This document shows positions 1 to 11,098 of a stretch of 49,055 nucleotides of DNA, in pieces (position 1 is the first letter of the stretch; the number at the start of each line of letters is the position of its first letter). This DNA is from Cylindrotheca closterium (taxonomy: Eukaryota > Bacillariophyta > Bacillariophyceae > Bacillariales > Bacillariaceae): assembly GCA_933822405.4 (NCBI GenBank), contig CAKOGP040000680.1, positions 1-49,055 on the forward strand, read 5' to 3'. Position numbers and translations under genes: made by a program. The notes beneath the pieces were generated by a model, which was not told the DNA's origin, did not search any database, and worked only from the letters and a program-made list of their open reading frames with translations.

Positions 1-772
1 TTAAAGCCCAAGTTTCTTTTGGATCCCAACTCCAATATGAACCCCAAGCCTCATTAGCCCATACTCCACCTGAGATAATACCAATGGTCAAAAATGGAAA
101 ACCTAATCCAATAATTCGGTAACTCCAATTATCTAAACTTTGTAGTAATTTTAATTTACCAAGTTCAGAAATAGTAGTTGTTGGAGAAACGATTTTTGTC
201 TCATAATATTCTAACATTACATTATATAATGGTAAAGATGAATTCTTAGTCAATTCTAAATCAATTTTTTTATTTTTTGAAATGACTAAAAATAAAATAG
301 ATAACAATGATCCCATTATTAATGTTCCATAACTCAATAACATCATACTTACATGAAGCATTAACCAATTTGATTGTAGCGCAGGAACTAATGGACTGGA
401 TTTTTGCATCTCTGGAGAAAGAGTTAAATTTGCAAATCCATTAATTAATAGGGTAATTGGGATTAGAATCGATCCAATTAGTCGACTATTTGTTTTCGTT
501 TCTATATAGAGATAGACTGTCAATAATGTCCAAGTTAAAAATAATAAAGATTCATATAAATTACTTAATGGAAAATATCCTGCAACAATCCATCTTGAAC
601 ACAGAATGAAAAATAATAAAATATTTGCAAAAATCGTATTAGCTTGTCCAAATTTCAATAAAAACGATTTTTCACGAAAAATAGATAAATTGATCCAATA
701 ACTTATCATTGCAAGTAATAAAACACCAAAAACAATATTTGATAAAAAATTTTGAATTTCATTCCAATTCAT
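1..772 (-). CDS. ccsA: Cytochrome c biogenesis protein CcsA (3' end cut by window)
   Basis: CcsA is a thylakoid membrane protein of the system II haem-ligation machinery; it works with Ccs1 to attach haem to cytochromes f and c6. The ATG at 770-772 opens a reading frame starting MNWNEIQNFLSN, and 257 codons are visible. Several hydrophobic segments follow, and at the window edge the Trp-rich haem-handling motif NEAWGSYWSWDPKETWAL can be read. The stop lies outside the window, so the gene is partial for technical reasons and not truncated. Its partner ccs1 lies at 8418-9683. Identification is firm because of the WWD-type motif. Confidence 0.95.
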   Translation of the reverse strand, partial: MNWNEIQNFLSNIVFGVLLLAMISYWINLSIFREKSFLLKFGQANTIFANILLFFILCSRWIVAGYFPLSNLYESLLFLTWTLLTVYLYIETKTNSRLIGSILIPITLLINGFANLTLSPEMQKSSPLVPALQSNWLMLHVSMMLLSYGTLIMGSLLSILFLVISKNKKIDLELTKNSSLPLYNVMLEYYETKIVSPTTTISELGKLKLLQSLDNWSYRIIGLGFPFLTIGIISGGVWANEAWGSYWSWDPKETWAL

Positions 773-1347
773 GATTTAATAACCACCTATGTATATAATT
801 TATTTAATATTATACATTATATTATTTTTTTTAATAAAAATTAATTTCATTCGATTGAATTTATTTACTTCCATGATAGTAAATTTTTGAAAATGTGACA
901 AAATTTGATTTATGATTACTAATTTAATTTATTATACTAATATTTTCTTCAAAAACTAATTATCAAAGAGCTAGGTTTGATAGAATAATCTAAATTCCAA
1001 CCAGAGTCTTTAAAGTTTTAAACAATATTACAAAGAAGATCTGAGATTTGATAAAACAACAAATTAGAACTTATTCCAAAGATATTTTAAATATATGGTT
1101 TAATTTAAGTTTTATTTATTCAACTGACTGAATTATTTTTTAATTTTAAAGAAATGTGAAATTATAATGAGACAAATTTTTATAATTTATGTAAAAAATT
1201 ATCTATTCATTAAATCGTGTAAACTCAACTAGGGATAATCAGAATCTATAAATTAAAATTTTCATATATAATATAAGTTATAATAATATATTATAAAAAT
1301 ATTATTCCTTAAATCTAAATATTTATACACAAAAAGGATTATTAGTT
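773..1347. other. Gene-free spacer between ccsA and psbY
   Basis: This is 575 bases of very AT-rich sequence between two divergently transcribed genes. I found no credible ORF, tRNA or long palindrome. It should hold the promoters of both ccsA and psbY. TATAAT-like strings occur around 1265-1300, but AT content is so high that I do not assign a promoter. Confidence 0.6.
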
Positions 1348-1458
1348 ATGGATACTCGTTTAATTGTAGTAGCTGCACCATTATTAATTGCAGCATCATG
1401 GGCATTGTACAATATTGGTCGTTTAGCTATTCAACAACTTCAACGTTTATCACGTTAA
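1348..1458 (+). CDS. psbY: Photosystem II protein Y
   Basis: A 36-residue single-span membrane protein of photosystem II (formerly ycf32). The translation starts [18 protein letters not shown] and ends [10 protein letters not shown], which is the standard PsbY pattern: one hydrophobic helix followed by a short polar, basic tail. The start is supported by an AAGGA-like ribosome binding site about ten bases upstream. It precedes psaC, with which it may be co-transcribed, although the 93-base gap is long. Confidence 0.93.
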   Translation: MDTRLIVVAAPLLIAASWALYNIGRLAIQQLQRLSR

Positions 1459-1545
1459 AACTTAAAATAGAAGTTACACTATACAGAAAATTTTATTTTA
1501 ATCAAAATAAACTATAATTTAACATAATAAACACTAAAGTTATAA

Positions 1546-1797
<252 letters not shown>

Positions 1798-1805
1798 AAA
1801 ATAAT

Positions 1806-1843
1806 ATTCTCATATTTGGAGGTTTCTCTCTAAATATGAGAAT
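1806..1843 (+). terminator. Hairpin downstream of psaC
   Basis: The arms 1806-1817 and 1832-1843 form a perfect 12-bp stem (ATTCTCATATTT / AAATATGAGAAT). The 14-base loop contains a further short GAG/CTC pairing. It begins nine bases after the psaC stop and is probably a 3'-end stabiliser or terminator. Confidence 0.7.
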
Positions 1844-1983
1844 CCAAAAAATGTTACATAATTATTTTGACTAATTTTGCTAATATTGATTTTAAACAAA
1901 AAATTGTTCAACAAAAATTTATTTGACTTTTTATTAAATTTACTATAATATTATTAAAAACATATTTAAAGGAGTTAGAACTA

Positions 1984-2154
1984 ATGGCTGTACCTAAAAA
2001 ACGAACATCAAAAGCTAAAAAAAATGCTAGAAAAGCAAATTGGAAAAGAAAAAGTTATAAAGCAGCTCAAAAATCTTTATCTTTAGCTAAATCAATGTTA
2101 CGCGGTAAACCAACAAGTTTTGTTTATAGTGTGTATATTGATGAAAATGAATAA
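1984..2154 (+). CDS. rpl32: 50S ribosomal protein L32
   Basis: A 56-residue basic ribosomal protein beginning [20 protein letters not shown], the characteristic L32 N-terminus. A strong AAAGGAG ribosome binding site lies nine bases before the ATG. It is followed by trnL(UAG) 55 bases downstream, an arrangement typical of red-lineage plastids. Confidence 0.95.
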   Translation: MAVPKKRTSKAKKNARKANWKRKSYKAAQKSLSLAKSMLRGKPTSFVYSVYIDENE

Positions 2155-2209
2155 ACCTTTAAAAAAATTTAAAGATTTATTCACTGAATAATGTAAAGTT
2201 TAAGATTTT

Positions 2210-2291
2210 ACGGGTGTGGCGGAATTGGTAGACGCGCTAGTTTTAGACTCTAGTAACTTTGGTTGTGAGAGTTCAAGTCTCTCCACCCGTA
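2210..2291 (+). tRNA. trnL(uag): tRNA-Leu (UAG)
   Basis: An 82-nt class II tRNA. The acceptor stem ACGGGTG/CACCCGT pairs over 7 bp and the anticodon loop reads TTTAGAC (anticodon UAG). A long variable arm is present and the T-loop is GTTCAAG. CCA is not encoded. Confidence 0.95.
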
Positions 2292-2349
2292 TTTGTATCT
2301 CTCCATCAATTTGTTTTATTGTTAAATTTAAATATTTTTTAAAAAACTT

Positions 2350-3273
2350 ATGCTTCCTTTTACTTTACATCAACTTCGGATCTTAAAGGCAATTGCAACA
2401 GAAAAAAATTTTACTAAAGCTGCAGCAGTATTATATCTTTCTCAACCTTCTCTTAGTAAACAAATTAAAATATTAGAAAGGAATCTCAATACTTTATTAA
2501 TTAATCGAGAACGAAATAAAATTTCGCTGACTGAAAGTGGTGAAGTTCTATTACAATATTCTAATCGTATTTTAGCGTTATGTGAAGAAAGTTGTAGGGC
2601 AGTAGTTGACTTGAAAAATGGAGACAGAGGAAATCTACGTGTCGGTGCCAGTCAAACAATTGGAACCTATCTACTACCACGTATTTTAGCATTATTTGCT
2701 CAAAACTATCCTCAAATTGATTTAAATGTTCAAGTAAATTCGACTCGAATAGTTGCAAAAAAGATTATTAATAGAGAAATTGATATTGCTGTAGTCGGAG
2801 GTGAAATATCTGATGATCTAAAAAAACACTTGACCGTTGAACCATTTGTTTATGATGAATTACGTTTAGTTATTTCAAAATCACACCCATTTGCACGGAA
2901 AACTAGAATTCAGAAGGAAGATCTTTATTGTTTAGATTTCATAACATTGAATTCTAATTCAACAATAAAAAAGTTTATTGATAAAATTTTAATCCAAAAT
3001 CAAATTGATACTAAGCAATTAAAAACAATTTTACAATTAAATTCAATTGAAGGAATTAAAACTGCTGTTAATTTAGGATTAGGAGCTGCATTTTTATCAT
3101 CTTCAGCGATTGAAAAAGAAATTAAACTTAAGACACTTGATGTTATTAAAATTGAAAATATTGAAATTAAACGAAAATTGTCCATAATTAGTAATCCCAA
3201 ATGCTATAAAGCAAAAGCCTTTGAATTTTTTTATAACGAACTATATCGGTTAAAAGCTAGGATAGAGGACTAA
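2350..3273 (+). CDS. rbcR: LysR-type transcriptional regulator RbcR
   Basis: A 307-residue LysR-family activator (also called ycf30). In red-lineage plastids it is thought to control the rbcLS operon. Residues 1-62 form the winged helix-turn-helix (FTKAAAVLYLSQPSLSKQIK), followed by a linker helix. The rest, about 90-300, is the two-lobed inducer-binding domain, including VGASQTIGTYLLPRIL. Length and both domains are complete. It stands alone between trnL and the rpl21 operon. Confidence 0.93.
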   Translation: MLPFTLHQLRILKAIATEKNFTKAAAVLYLSQPSLSKQIKILERNLNTLLINRERNKISLTESGEVLLQYSNRILALCEESCRAVVDLKNGDRGNLRVGASQTIGTYLLPRILALFAQNYPQIDLNVQVNSTRIVAKKIINREIDIAVVGGEISDDLKKHLTVEPFVYDELRLVISKSHPFARKTRIQKEDLYCLDFITLNSNSTIKKFIDKILIQNQIDTKQLKTILQLNSIEGIKTAVNLGLGAAFLSSSAIEKEIKLKTLDVIKIENIEIKRKLSIISNPKCYKAKAFEFFYNELYRLKARIED

Positions 3274-3291
3274 AATCTTTTTTACAAAAAG

Positions 3292-3321
3292 TTGACGATT
3301 TTAAAAATAATTTAGTATGAT
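3292..3321 (+). promoter_or_regulatory. Candidate sigma-70-type promoter for rpl21-rpl27-secA-rpl34
   Basis: TTGACG (3292-3297) and TATGAT (3316-3321) are separated by 18 bases and lie about 30 bases before the rpl21 ATG. Both boxes differ from the bacterial consensus by one base, so this is a good candidate for plastid-encoded polymerase. Confidence 0.6.
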
Positions 3322-3352
3322 AGATCTAAATATATTTAAATCACTGTAAATC

Positions 3353-3670
3353 ATGAAATATGCAATTATCGAAATAAGTGGAAGACAATTTTGGATTGAA
3401 ACAGGAAAGTACTATGATTTTAATCGAATTCCGACTGAATTAGGAAAACAAATTACATTAAATCGTGTCTTATTAGTAAACAATGAAGGAAATGTTTTAA
3501 TCGGAAAACCTTATTTAGAAAGTATTAAAATTAAGGCAAAAATTTTAGAACACTTACGCGGTAAAAAAACAATTGTTTATAAAATGCGGCCGAAGAAGAA
3601 AACTCGTAAAAAAGCTGGACACAGACAAGAATTAACTCGAGTTTTTATTGAAGATATTGTGATTAATTAA
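3353..3670 (+). CDS. rpl21: 50S ribosomal protein L21
   Basis: A 105-residue L21. The start MKYAIIEISGRQFWIETGK and the basic C-terminal block MRPKKKTRKKAGHRQELTRV are diagnostic. It heads the rpl21-rpl27 pair that is conserved from bacteria, with rpl27 starting 28 bases after its stop. Confidence 0.95.
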   Translation: MKYAIIEISGRQFWIETGKYYDFNRIPTELGKQITLNRVLLVNNEGNVLIGKPYLESIKIKAKILEHLRGKKTIVYKMRPKKKTRKKAGHRQELTRVFIEDIVIN

Positions 3671-3698
3671 TTAATAGTTATTTATTAGGAGTTAAATT

Positions 3699-3950
3699 AT
3701 GGCCCATAAAAAAGGAGCAGGAAGTACCAAAAATGGACGTGATTCCAATGCAAAACGCTTGGGTGTAAAAAAATTTGGTGGAGAAACCGTTCGTGCAGGA
3801 AATATATTAATTCGTCAGCGCGGTATGAAATTTAAACCAGGCACAAATGTTGGATGTGGAAAAGATTTTACTTTATTTGCATTAACGAATGGAACAATTA
3901 AATTCGATTTAAAAGACGGAAACCAAACACGTATTAATGTCATTGCATAA
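3699..3950 (+). CDS. rpl27: 50S ribosomal protein L27
   Basis: An 83-residue L27 that begins [20 protein letters not shown]; the N-terminal arm reaches the peptidyl-transferase centre of the large subunit. An AGGAG site precedes the ATG. It is directly followed by secA after 21 bases. Confidence 0.96.
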   Translation: MAHKKGAGSTKNGRDSNAKRLGVKKFGGETVRAGNILIRQRGMKFKPGTNVGCGKDFTLFALTNGTIKFDLKDGNQTRINVIA

Positions 3951-3971
3951 AAACAATTAAAAAAATTTTCA

Positions 3972-6632
3972 ATGCAAAAAAATTTATTAAAAACTAATTC
4001 TTTTAGAAATAATTATCAGCAAATAATCAATGAGATTAATAGTTTTGAAGATGATTTCAAAACATTAAATACTAATGAATTACGAAGTAAAAGTCTTAAA
4101 TTACAAAAACGATATAAAAAAATTAATAATTTGGATTCTTTACTTGCTGAATCATTCGCATTAACTAAAGAGGCAAGTTTAAGGACATTAGGGTTAAAAC
4201 ATTTTGATGTTCAATTAATCGGAGGGCTTGTTTTAACGAATCAAAAAATTGCTGAAATGAAGACTGGTGAAGGTAAAACTTTAGTAGCTACTCTACCGGC
4301 TTGTCTAAATGCCTTAACAAAAAAAGGTGTCCATATTATTACCGTTAATGATTATTTGGCAAATCGAGATCAAATTTCAATGAGTCAAATTTATCGATTC
4401 TTAGGTTTTAGTACTGGTCTAATCCAAGGGGAAATGTCAAAACTAGAGCGTAAAAAAAATTATGACTTTGATATTACATATGTAACAAATTATGAAGTTA
4501 CATTTGATTTCTTACGTGACAATATGGCTTTAAACTTAAGTGATGTTGTTTTACGACCATTTAATTATTGTATTATTGATGAAGTTGATTCAATTTTAAT
4601 TGATGAAGCACAAACTCCGTTAATTCTTTCTGATACTATTAAAACACCCACTGATAAATATATTATTGCTTCTGAAATAACGGATTATCTTGATCTTAAT
4701 ATTCATTATAAAGTAGATGAAAAAAATAAAAATATTATTTTAACAGATACTGGCAGTAAACAAGTTGAAAAAATTTTACAAGTTCCAAATTTGTATAATC
4801 CGCGTGATCCATGGATTCCTTATGTTATTAATGCACTTAAAGCAAATAGTTTATTTTTTAATAATATCCATTATATAGTTCAAAATGATCGAATTATTAT
4901 TGTCGATGAATTTACAGGACGTATCATGGCAGATAGGAGATGGAGCGATGGTTTACACCAAGCTGTTGAAGCAAAAGAAAAAGTACCTATTCGTAAAAAT
5001 ACAGAAACTGTAGCTGCAATCACTTATCAAAATTTCTTTTTATTATACCCGAAATTATCAGGTATGACTGGTACTGGAAAAACAGCAGAAATTGAATTTG
5101 AAAAAATCTATAATTTAGCTGTCGAAGAAATCCCAACAGCAAAACCGAATATCAGAAAAGACTTAGCTGATGTAATCTATAAAGATCAATTTTCAAAATG
5201 GAACTCGATTGCGCAAGCATGTTATGAAATTTCTTCTACTGGTCAACCCATTTTAATTGGAACTACAACAGTTGAAAAATCAGAAATGTTAGCCCAATTA
5301 CTCAATGAGTATAAATTATCATACCAAATTCTAAATGCAAAACCTGAAAATGTTAGACGTGAATCAGAGATTATAGCTCAAGCAGGTCAAAAACATGCTA
5401 TAACAATTGCAACGAATATGGCTGGGCGTGGTACCGATATTGTTTTAGGTGGAAACTTAAATTTCCAAATTCAAAAAGAATTATATGATATTTTAACACT
5501 ATTAAGAAATTACACTTTATTGAAAAAAATAGATATATTTAGATCCGGGTTCAAAATTCGAGTTTATTATAAATCACAAAAATTTTTAAGTGTTTTATTT
5601 TCATTATTAACTGATAACTTTTTCTTAAAATTATCTGATATTGCTATTTTGCGTCTTTTAAGAGAAAATGATAATGTAATATATCCGACTACTTTTTATC
5701 AATATTCAATTAAATTTTTAATAGATGAACTGACGTCATATTATAAAAAGCATCAAAAACAAGAGAATAAAATTGTAAAAAATTTAGGTGGGCTTTATAT
5801 TATTGGGACAGAAAAAAATGATTCAAGACGTGTTGATAACCAATTACGTGGACGATGTGGAAGACAAGGAGACCCAGGTATTTCAAAATTCTTCTTAAGT
5901 TTAGATGATAATTTATTGCGATTATTTGGTGGGCCAAAAATCCAAACTTTTTTACAAACACAAATGATAGATAATGCTCCACTTGAGTCAGCCTTATTAA
6001 CTAAAAGTTTAGATTCGGCCCAGCAACGAGTAGAAGAAAGAGCTTATCAACAACGAAAGAATCTATTTGATTATGATGATATCTTAAATAAGCAACGAAA
6101 TATTGTTTATTTTGAAAGACAAGCTATTTTAAAAGCTATTTCACAAAAAAGAAATATGATTGCGTATTGTGAACAAATTACTATAGATATTTTACATGAA
6201 CTACAAAGTGAAAAATATATGAATGCGCAAACACTTAAGTTATTAGAAAATCTTCTTGGTGAAGTCTTATCTATAAAATATCTTAAAAATTTGGAATTAT
6301 TAACTCAACAATTTAATTTGTCAGAATTGAAAATTTATTTATTTAATGAATTTTGGTTAAGTTATCAATTAAAAGTTAATGAATTAGCTATTTATGGAAA
6401 TGGAATTTGTAAGAATATAGAACGAAGCATTATTTTGATTAATATTGATCGGATTTGGCGTGAGCATTTACAAAAAATGACGTTATTACGAGAAGCTGTT
6501 GGTTGGAGAGGTTATGGACAAAAAAACCCATTATATGAATATAAACAAGATGCATTTTATATGTTTGAAACTCGTAAAGAATTTCTACGCCATTTAGTTA
6601 TTTATGACTTATTAAGGTCATCTATTTTATAA
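3972..6632 (+). CDS. secA: Preprotein translocase ATPase SecA
   Basis: SecA is the motor that drives proteins with signal peptides through the SecYE channel into the thylakoid. The 886-residue product is full length for plastid SecA. Walker A is at residues 97-103 (KTGEGKT). The DEVDS Walker B box is near 205. A helicase-like motif NMAGRGTDIVLGG is near 480 and the second nucleotide-binding region RGRCGRQGDPG is near 625. The zinc-binding C-tail of bacterial SecA is absent, as usual in plastids. Its partner secY is at 31835-33076. The only start in good context is the ATG at 3972; no strong RBS is visible. Confidence 0.97.
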   Translation: MQKNLLKTNSFRNNYQQIINEINSFEDDFKTLNTNELRSKSLKLQKRYKKINNLDSLLAESFALTKEASLRTLGLKHFDVQLIGGLVLTNQKIAEMKTGEGKTLVATLPACLNALTKKGVHIITVNDYLANRDQISMSQIYRFLGFSTGLIQGEMSKLERKKNYDFDITYVTNYEVTFDFLRDNMALNLSDVVLRPFNYCIIDEVDSILIDEAQTPLILSDTIKTPTDKYIIASEITDYLDLNIHYKVDEKNKNIILTDTGSKQVEKILQVPNLYNPRDPWIPYVINALKANSLFFNNIHYIVQNDRIIIVDEFTGRIMADRRWSDGLHQAVEAKEKVPIRKNTETVAAITYQNFFLLYPKLSGMTGTGKTAEIEFEKIYNLAVEEIPTAKPNIRKDLADVIYKDQFSKWNSIAQACYEISSTGQPILIGTTTVEKSEMLAQLLNEYKLSYQILNAKPENVRRESEIIAQAGQKHAITIATNMAGRGTDIVLGGNLNFQIQKELYDILTLLRNYTLLKKIDIFRSGFKIRVYYKSQKFLSVLFSLLTDNFFLKLSDIAILRLLRENDNVIYPTTFYQYSIKFLIDELTSYYKKHQKQENKIVKNLGGLYIIGTEKNDSRRVDNQLRGRCGRQGDPGISKFFLSLDDNLLRLFGGPKIQTFLQTQMIDNAPLESALLTKSLDSAQQRVEERAYQQRKNLFDYDDILNKQRNIVYFERQAILKAISQKRNMIAYCEQITIDILHELQSEKYMNAQTLKLLENLLGEVLSIKYLKNLELLTQQFNLSELKIYLFNEFWLSYQLKVNELAIYGNGICKNIERSIILINIDRIWREHLQKMTLLREAVGWRGYGQKNPLYEYKQDAFYMFETRKEFLRHLVIYDLLRSSIL

Positions 6633-6656
6633 AATTATTTTTAATTTAACTATTTT

Positions 6657-6803
6657 ATGTCAAAACATACACTATCAAATAAAAGCCGTTATTCAATCTT
6701 AAAATTATCAGGATTTCGAGCTCGAATGTCTACACCTCAAGGTCGAAAAACACTTAAAAATCGTCGTAGAAAAGGTCGAAAAAAATTAGCACTTTGTCGT
6801 TAA
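6657..6803 (+). CDS. rpl34: 50S ribosomal protein L34
   Basis: A 48-residue very basic protein whose second half reads [20 protein letters not shown], the L34 signature. It starts 24 bases after the secA stop and closes the rpl21 operon. It is followed at once by a perfect hairpin. Confidence 0.93.
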   Translation: MSKHTLSNKSRYSILKLSGFRARMSTPQGRKTLKNRRRKGRKKLALCR

Positions 6804-6812
6804 ATTTTTTTT

Positions 6813-6848
6813 ATTATTAGAGTACTTAAACGGAAATACTCTAATAAT
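6813..6848 (+). terminator. Hairpin after rpl34
   Basis: The arms 6813-6824 and 6837-6848 (ATTATTAGAGTA / TACTCTAATAAT) form a perfect 12-bp stem with a 12-base loop, nine bases after the rpl34 stop. It probably ends the rpl21 operon transcript. Confidence 0.75.
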
Positions 6849-6914
6849 ATATAATTTTTTATTTAAAATTGTTATAATAATAAATTAGAATCATACTTTT
6901 TGATCCATTATATT

Positions 6915-8405
6915 ATGAAATTTACTAACGAATTGGCACTTTTTTTAAAAGCCCGCTACCCAATAATTTATATTAATACAATTGAAGAGGATCGAGTTGA
7001 ATATATAATTCGTAAAAATATCAAAACGAATCTTAATCGTAGTATCTATAGTTGGGATTTTGTTGATGGTTATAGTAATAATCCAAATAATCAAGGGTTT
7101 GCTAAACGAAATCCACTTCAAGCATTGGAATTAATTGAACGGTTAAATCCAGAAACACCAGCTTTATTTTTATTAAAAGATTTTAATCGATTTTTAAGTG
7201 ATCTTTCAATCTCAAGAAAGCTTCGAAATATCAGTCGTATGCTAAAACTTCAACCAAAAACAATTATTATACTTGGTTCTGATTTAACAATTCCAATTGA
7301 ATTACAAGATTTAATTACTATGTTACAATTTCAGCTTCCATTAAAAGAAGAGATTAATTTTGAATTAACAAGATTAATAAATTCTTTAAATATTGATGTC
7401 GAACCTGAATTGTTCGAGACATTAACTCAAACATGTCAAGGTTTATCATTAGAACGAATTCGTCGAGTTTTATCAAAAATAATTGCGACGTACAAAACAA
7501 TCGATAATAATAGTATTACAATTTTATTAAGTGAAAAGAAACAAATAATAAGTCAAACAGAAATTTTAGAATATTGTTCTGTTACTGAAAAAATTACAAG
7601 TTTAGGTGGATTAAATAATTTAAAGGATTGGTTAAACAAACGAAAAACTGCTTTTAGTATTCAAGCTTCTCATTATGGTTTACCAACTCCAAGAGGACTA
7701 TTGTTGATTGGAATTCAAGGAACAGGTAAATCATTAACAGCAAAAGCTATTGCAAATGATTGGCAATTACCATTATTAAAGTTAGATGTTGGTAAATTAT
7801 TTGCGGGTATAGTTGGAGAATCTGAGTCTAGACTTCGTCAAACAATTAAAGTTGCAGAAACAATTTCTCCATGTATTTTATGGATTGATGAAATTGATAA
7901 AGCTTTTGCAAATACAGAAAGTAAAGGAGACAGCGGAACAAGTAATCGTGTTTTAGCAACTTTTATTAGTTGGCTTTCAGAAAAAACAAAACCCGTATTT
8001 GTAATTTCTACGGCAAATAATATTGACTTATTACCATTAGAAATTATTCGAAAAGGAAGATTTGATGAAATTTTTTTCTTAGATTTACCTAGAAAAGAAG
8101 AGCGTGAAGAAATTTTTAGAATTCATTTGCAAAAATTACGACCAAATAGTTTCCAACTATTTAATTATTCAAAATTAGGAAAATTATCTGAATCTTTTTC
8201 TGGAGCCGAAATTAAACAAAGCATTATTGAGGGTATGTACCATGCTTTTTATGAAAAACGAGAATTTACAACAGATGATATTTGTCTTGCACTTCGAGAA
8301 TTAATCCCATTAGTAAATTTAGATAATAACCAAATGATAAAACTTCAGAAATGGGCTTCTTCCGGTCAAATAAGATTAGCTTCATCCAAAAATATATATA
8401 TTTAA
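6915..8405 (+). CDS. ycf46: AAA-type ATPase Ycf46
   Basis: A 496-residue AAA+ ATPase conserved in cyanobacteria and red-lineage plastids; its exact role is not established. The N-terminal half is family-specific and degenerate. The C-terminal half is a canonical AAA module with Walker A GIQGTGKS (near residue 270), Walker B ILWIDEIDKAF (near 325) and a sensor/arginine-finger region IIRKGRFDEIFFLDLPR (near 380). I chose the ATG at 6915; an in-frame TTG lies five codons upstream. ccs1 begins 12 bases after the stop. Confidence 0.93.
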   Translation: MKFTNELALFLKARYPIIYINTIEEDRVEYIIRKNIKTNLNRSIYSWDFVDGYSNNPNNQGFAKRNPLQALELIERLNPETPALFLLKDFNRFLSDLSISRKLRNISRMLKLQPKTIIILGSDLTIPIELQDLITMLQFQLPLKEEINFELTRLINSLNIDVEPELFETLTQTCQGLSLERIRRVLSKIIATYKTIDNNSITILLSEKKQIISQTEILEYCSVTEKITSLGGLNNLKDWLNKRKTAFSIQASHYGLPTPRGLLLIGIQGTGKSLTAKAIANDWQLPLLKLDVGKLFAGIVGESESRLRQTIKVAETISPCILWIDEIDKAFANTESKGDSGTSNRVLATFISWLSEKTKPVFVISTANNIDLLPLEIIRKGRFDEIFFLDLPRKEEREEIFRIHLQKLRPNSFQLFNYSKLGKLSESFSGAEIKQSIIEGMYHAFYEKREFTTDDICLALRELIPLVNLDNNQMIKLQKWASSGQIRLASSKNIYI

Positions 8406-8417
8406 TTGAATTTTTTA

Positions 8418-9683
8418 ATGAAACAAAAATTTTTTCGCTTATTGGCAGATCTACGGTTTGCAATTTTTATTCTTTTGTTAATTAGTTTTTGTAGTATAAT
8501 TGGAACCATTATTGAACAAGATCAATCTATCGAGGTATATAAAAAAATCTATCCATTAACTAAACCAATATTTGGATTCTTATCATGGGATCGAATCCTT
8601 TTTTTTGGGTTTGACCATGTTTACCAAACTTGGTGGTTTTTATTTTTAATTTTTTTATTTGGTTGTAGTTTAACTATATGTAGTTTTCTACAACAATTGC
8701 CATCTGTAAATATAGCTCGTCGCTGTCAATTTTTTCGTACTCCTAATCCATTTTATAAATTAAAAATTTCAACAATTTTGAATAGCTTTTATTTTAATAA
8801 AATTTTAGCGCGGATTAAAAGAAAACATTATTCTCTTTTTCAACAACGGAATATGATTTATGGCTATAAAGGATTAATTGGAAGAATTGCACCAATGATA
8901 GTTCATTTTAGTATGATCTTAATTCTCTTGGGTACAATTATTGGAGCATTATTTGGTTTTAAAGCGCAAGAAATTGTACCCAAAACAGAAAGTTTTCATA
9001 TTCAAAATCTTTTAAATACTGGTCCTTCAGCATTTATTCCTAAAACATCAACCCGAATTAATGATTTTTGGATTAGTTACACAAAAACAAAAACTATTTC
9101 ACAATTTTATTCAGATCTTTCCATTTTAAATCAATACGGTAATGAAATAAAACGAAAAACAATTTCTGTAAATTATCCTTTAATATTTAAAGACATGTAT
9201 TATTATCAAACAGATTGGAATCTAATCGGTTTAAGATTTAAAATCATGAATAATCAAGTGATTGAATATCCACTAACAAATATTTTTGGAAGTCAAGAAA
9301 AAGTGTGGTTAACTTGGCTTGACAATAAAGAAAATCAGCAGGAGGGTATTATTATTATTATTTCTAATTTAGAAGGTTATTGTTCTATTTATGATAATTT
9401 TGGACAATTTTTAGGAAATTTAGAAATAAATGAAAATGGGAATTTTTTACAATCAATGACTTTTTTAGAACCAATAAGCTCAACAGGATTACAAATTAAA
9501 ACTGACCCTGGTATTTCATTAATTTATTTTGGGTTTTTATTTTTAATGACAAGTAGTTTAATTAGTTATATTACTTATTCTCAAATTTGGATAATTTATC
9601 ATAATGAACAAATTTTTATTGGTGGTAGTACAAATCGGGCTTTATTTGATTTCGAATTAGAGTTTTTGGAATTTATAAAATAA
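8418..9683 (+). CDS. ccs1: Cytochrome c biogenesis protein Ccs1
   Basis: Ccs1 (ycf44, ResB family) is the partner of CcsA in system II cytochrome c assembly in the thylakoid membrane. The 421-residue product starts MKQKFFRLLADLRFAIFILL, with the conserved LADLRFAI box and first membrane span. Further spans lie near residues 70-90, 155-185 and 365-385. A large lumenal domain lies before the last span. The ATG at 8418 is preferred over an in-frame TTG at 8406. Confidence 0.93.
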   Translation: MKQKFFRLLADLRFAIFILLLISFCSIIGTIIEQDQSIEVYKKIYPLTKPIFGFLSWDRILFFGFDHVYQTWWFLFLIFLFGCSLTICSFLQQLPSVNIARRCQFFRTPNPFYKLKISTILNSFYFNKILARIKRKHYSLFQQRNMIYGYKGLIGRIAPMIVHFSMILILLGTIIGALFGFKAQEIVPKTESFHIQNLLNTGPSAFIPKTSTRINDFWISYTKTKTISQFYSDLSILNQYGNEIKRKTISVNYPLIFKDMYYYQTDWNLIGLRFKIMNNQVIEYPLTNIFGSQEKVWLTWLDNKENQQEGIIIIISNLEGYCSIYDNFGQFLGNLEINENGNFLQSMTFLEPISSTGLQIKTDPGISLIYFGFLFLMTSSLISYITYSQIWIIYHNEQIFIGGSTNRALFDFELEFLEFIK

Positions 9684-9762
9684 ACCTAAACAAAACTGAT
9701 GAATTTTATTATTTTGTTTTATAATTGCAATTAACAAGTTAGATACTTGGGAAGAATTATAA

Positions 9763-10860
<1,098 letters not shown>

Positions 10861-10875
10861 TTTGCTAACTTCTAG

Positions 10876-10908
10876 AAATTTCTAAACCTTTATTAGGTTT
10901 AGAAATTT
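10876..10908 (+). terminator. psbA 3' stem-loop
   Basis: A perfect 14-bp stem (AAATTTCTAAACCT at 10876-10889 with its complement at 10895-10908) and a 5-base TTATT loop, 15 bases after the psbA stop. It is a typical mRNA 3'-end stability element or terminator. Confidence 0.85.
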
Positions 10909-11098
10909 TAACTTTTTGTTCTTAAATGTCTACTTTTTGAAACTTTTTATATAATAATGACTGAAGCTAAAGAATTTTTTAATTTCGAAAAAAAGATTTT
11001 AAGTTTTTGTTTTAATAACAATTATTATGTATTCGAAAACTACATTACATTAAATGCTCCAAATAAAAATTAAATAGATCCATTATGCTAAAGTTAAA

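Noticed and set aside
9697..9725. A psbA promoter with TATAAT at 9720-9725.
   Set aside because: No acceptable -35 box is present at 16-19 bases upstream, so I did not annotate it.
10957..11073. A 38-codon plus-strand ORF (MTEAKEFFNFEKKILSF) in the gap after psbA.
   Set aside because: No ribosome binding site, no recognised family and very AT-driven composition; it is within chance expectation.
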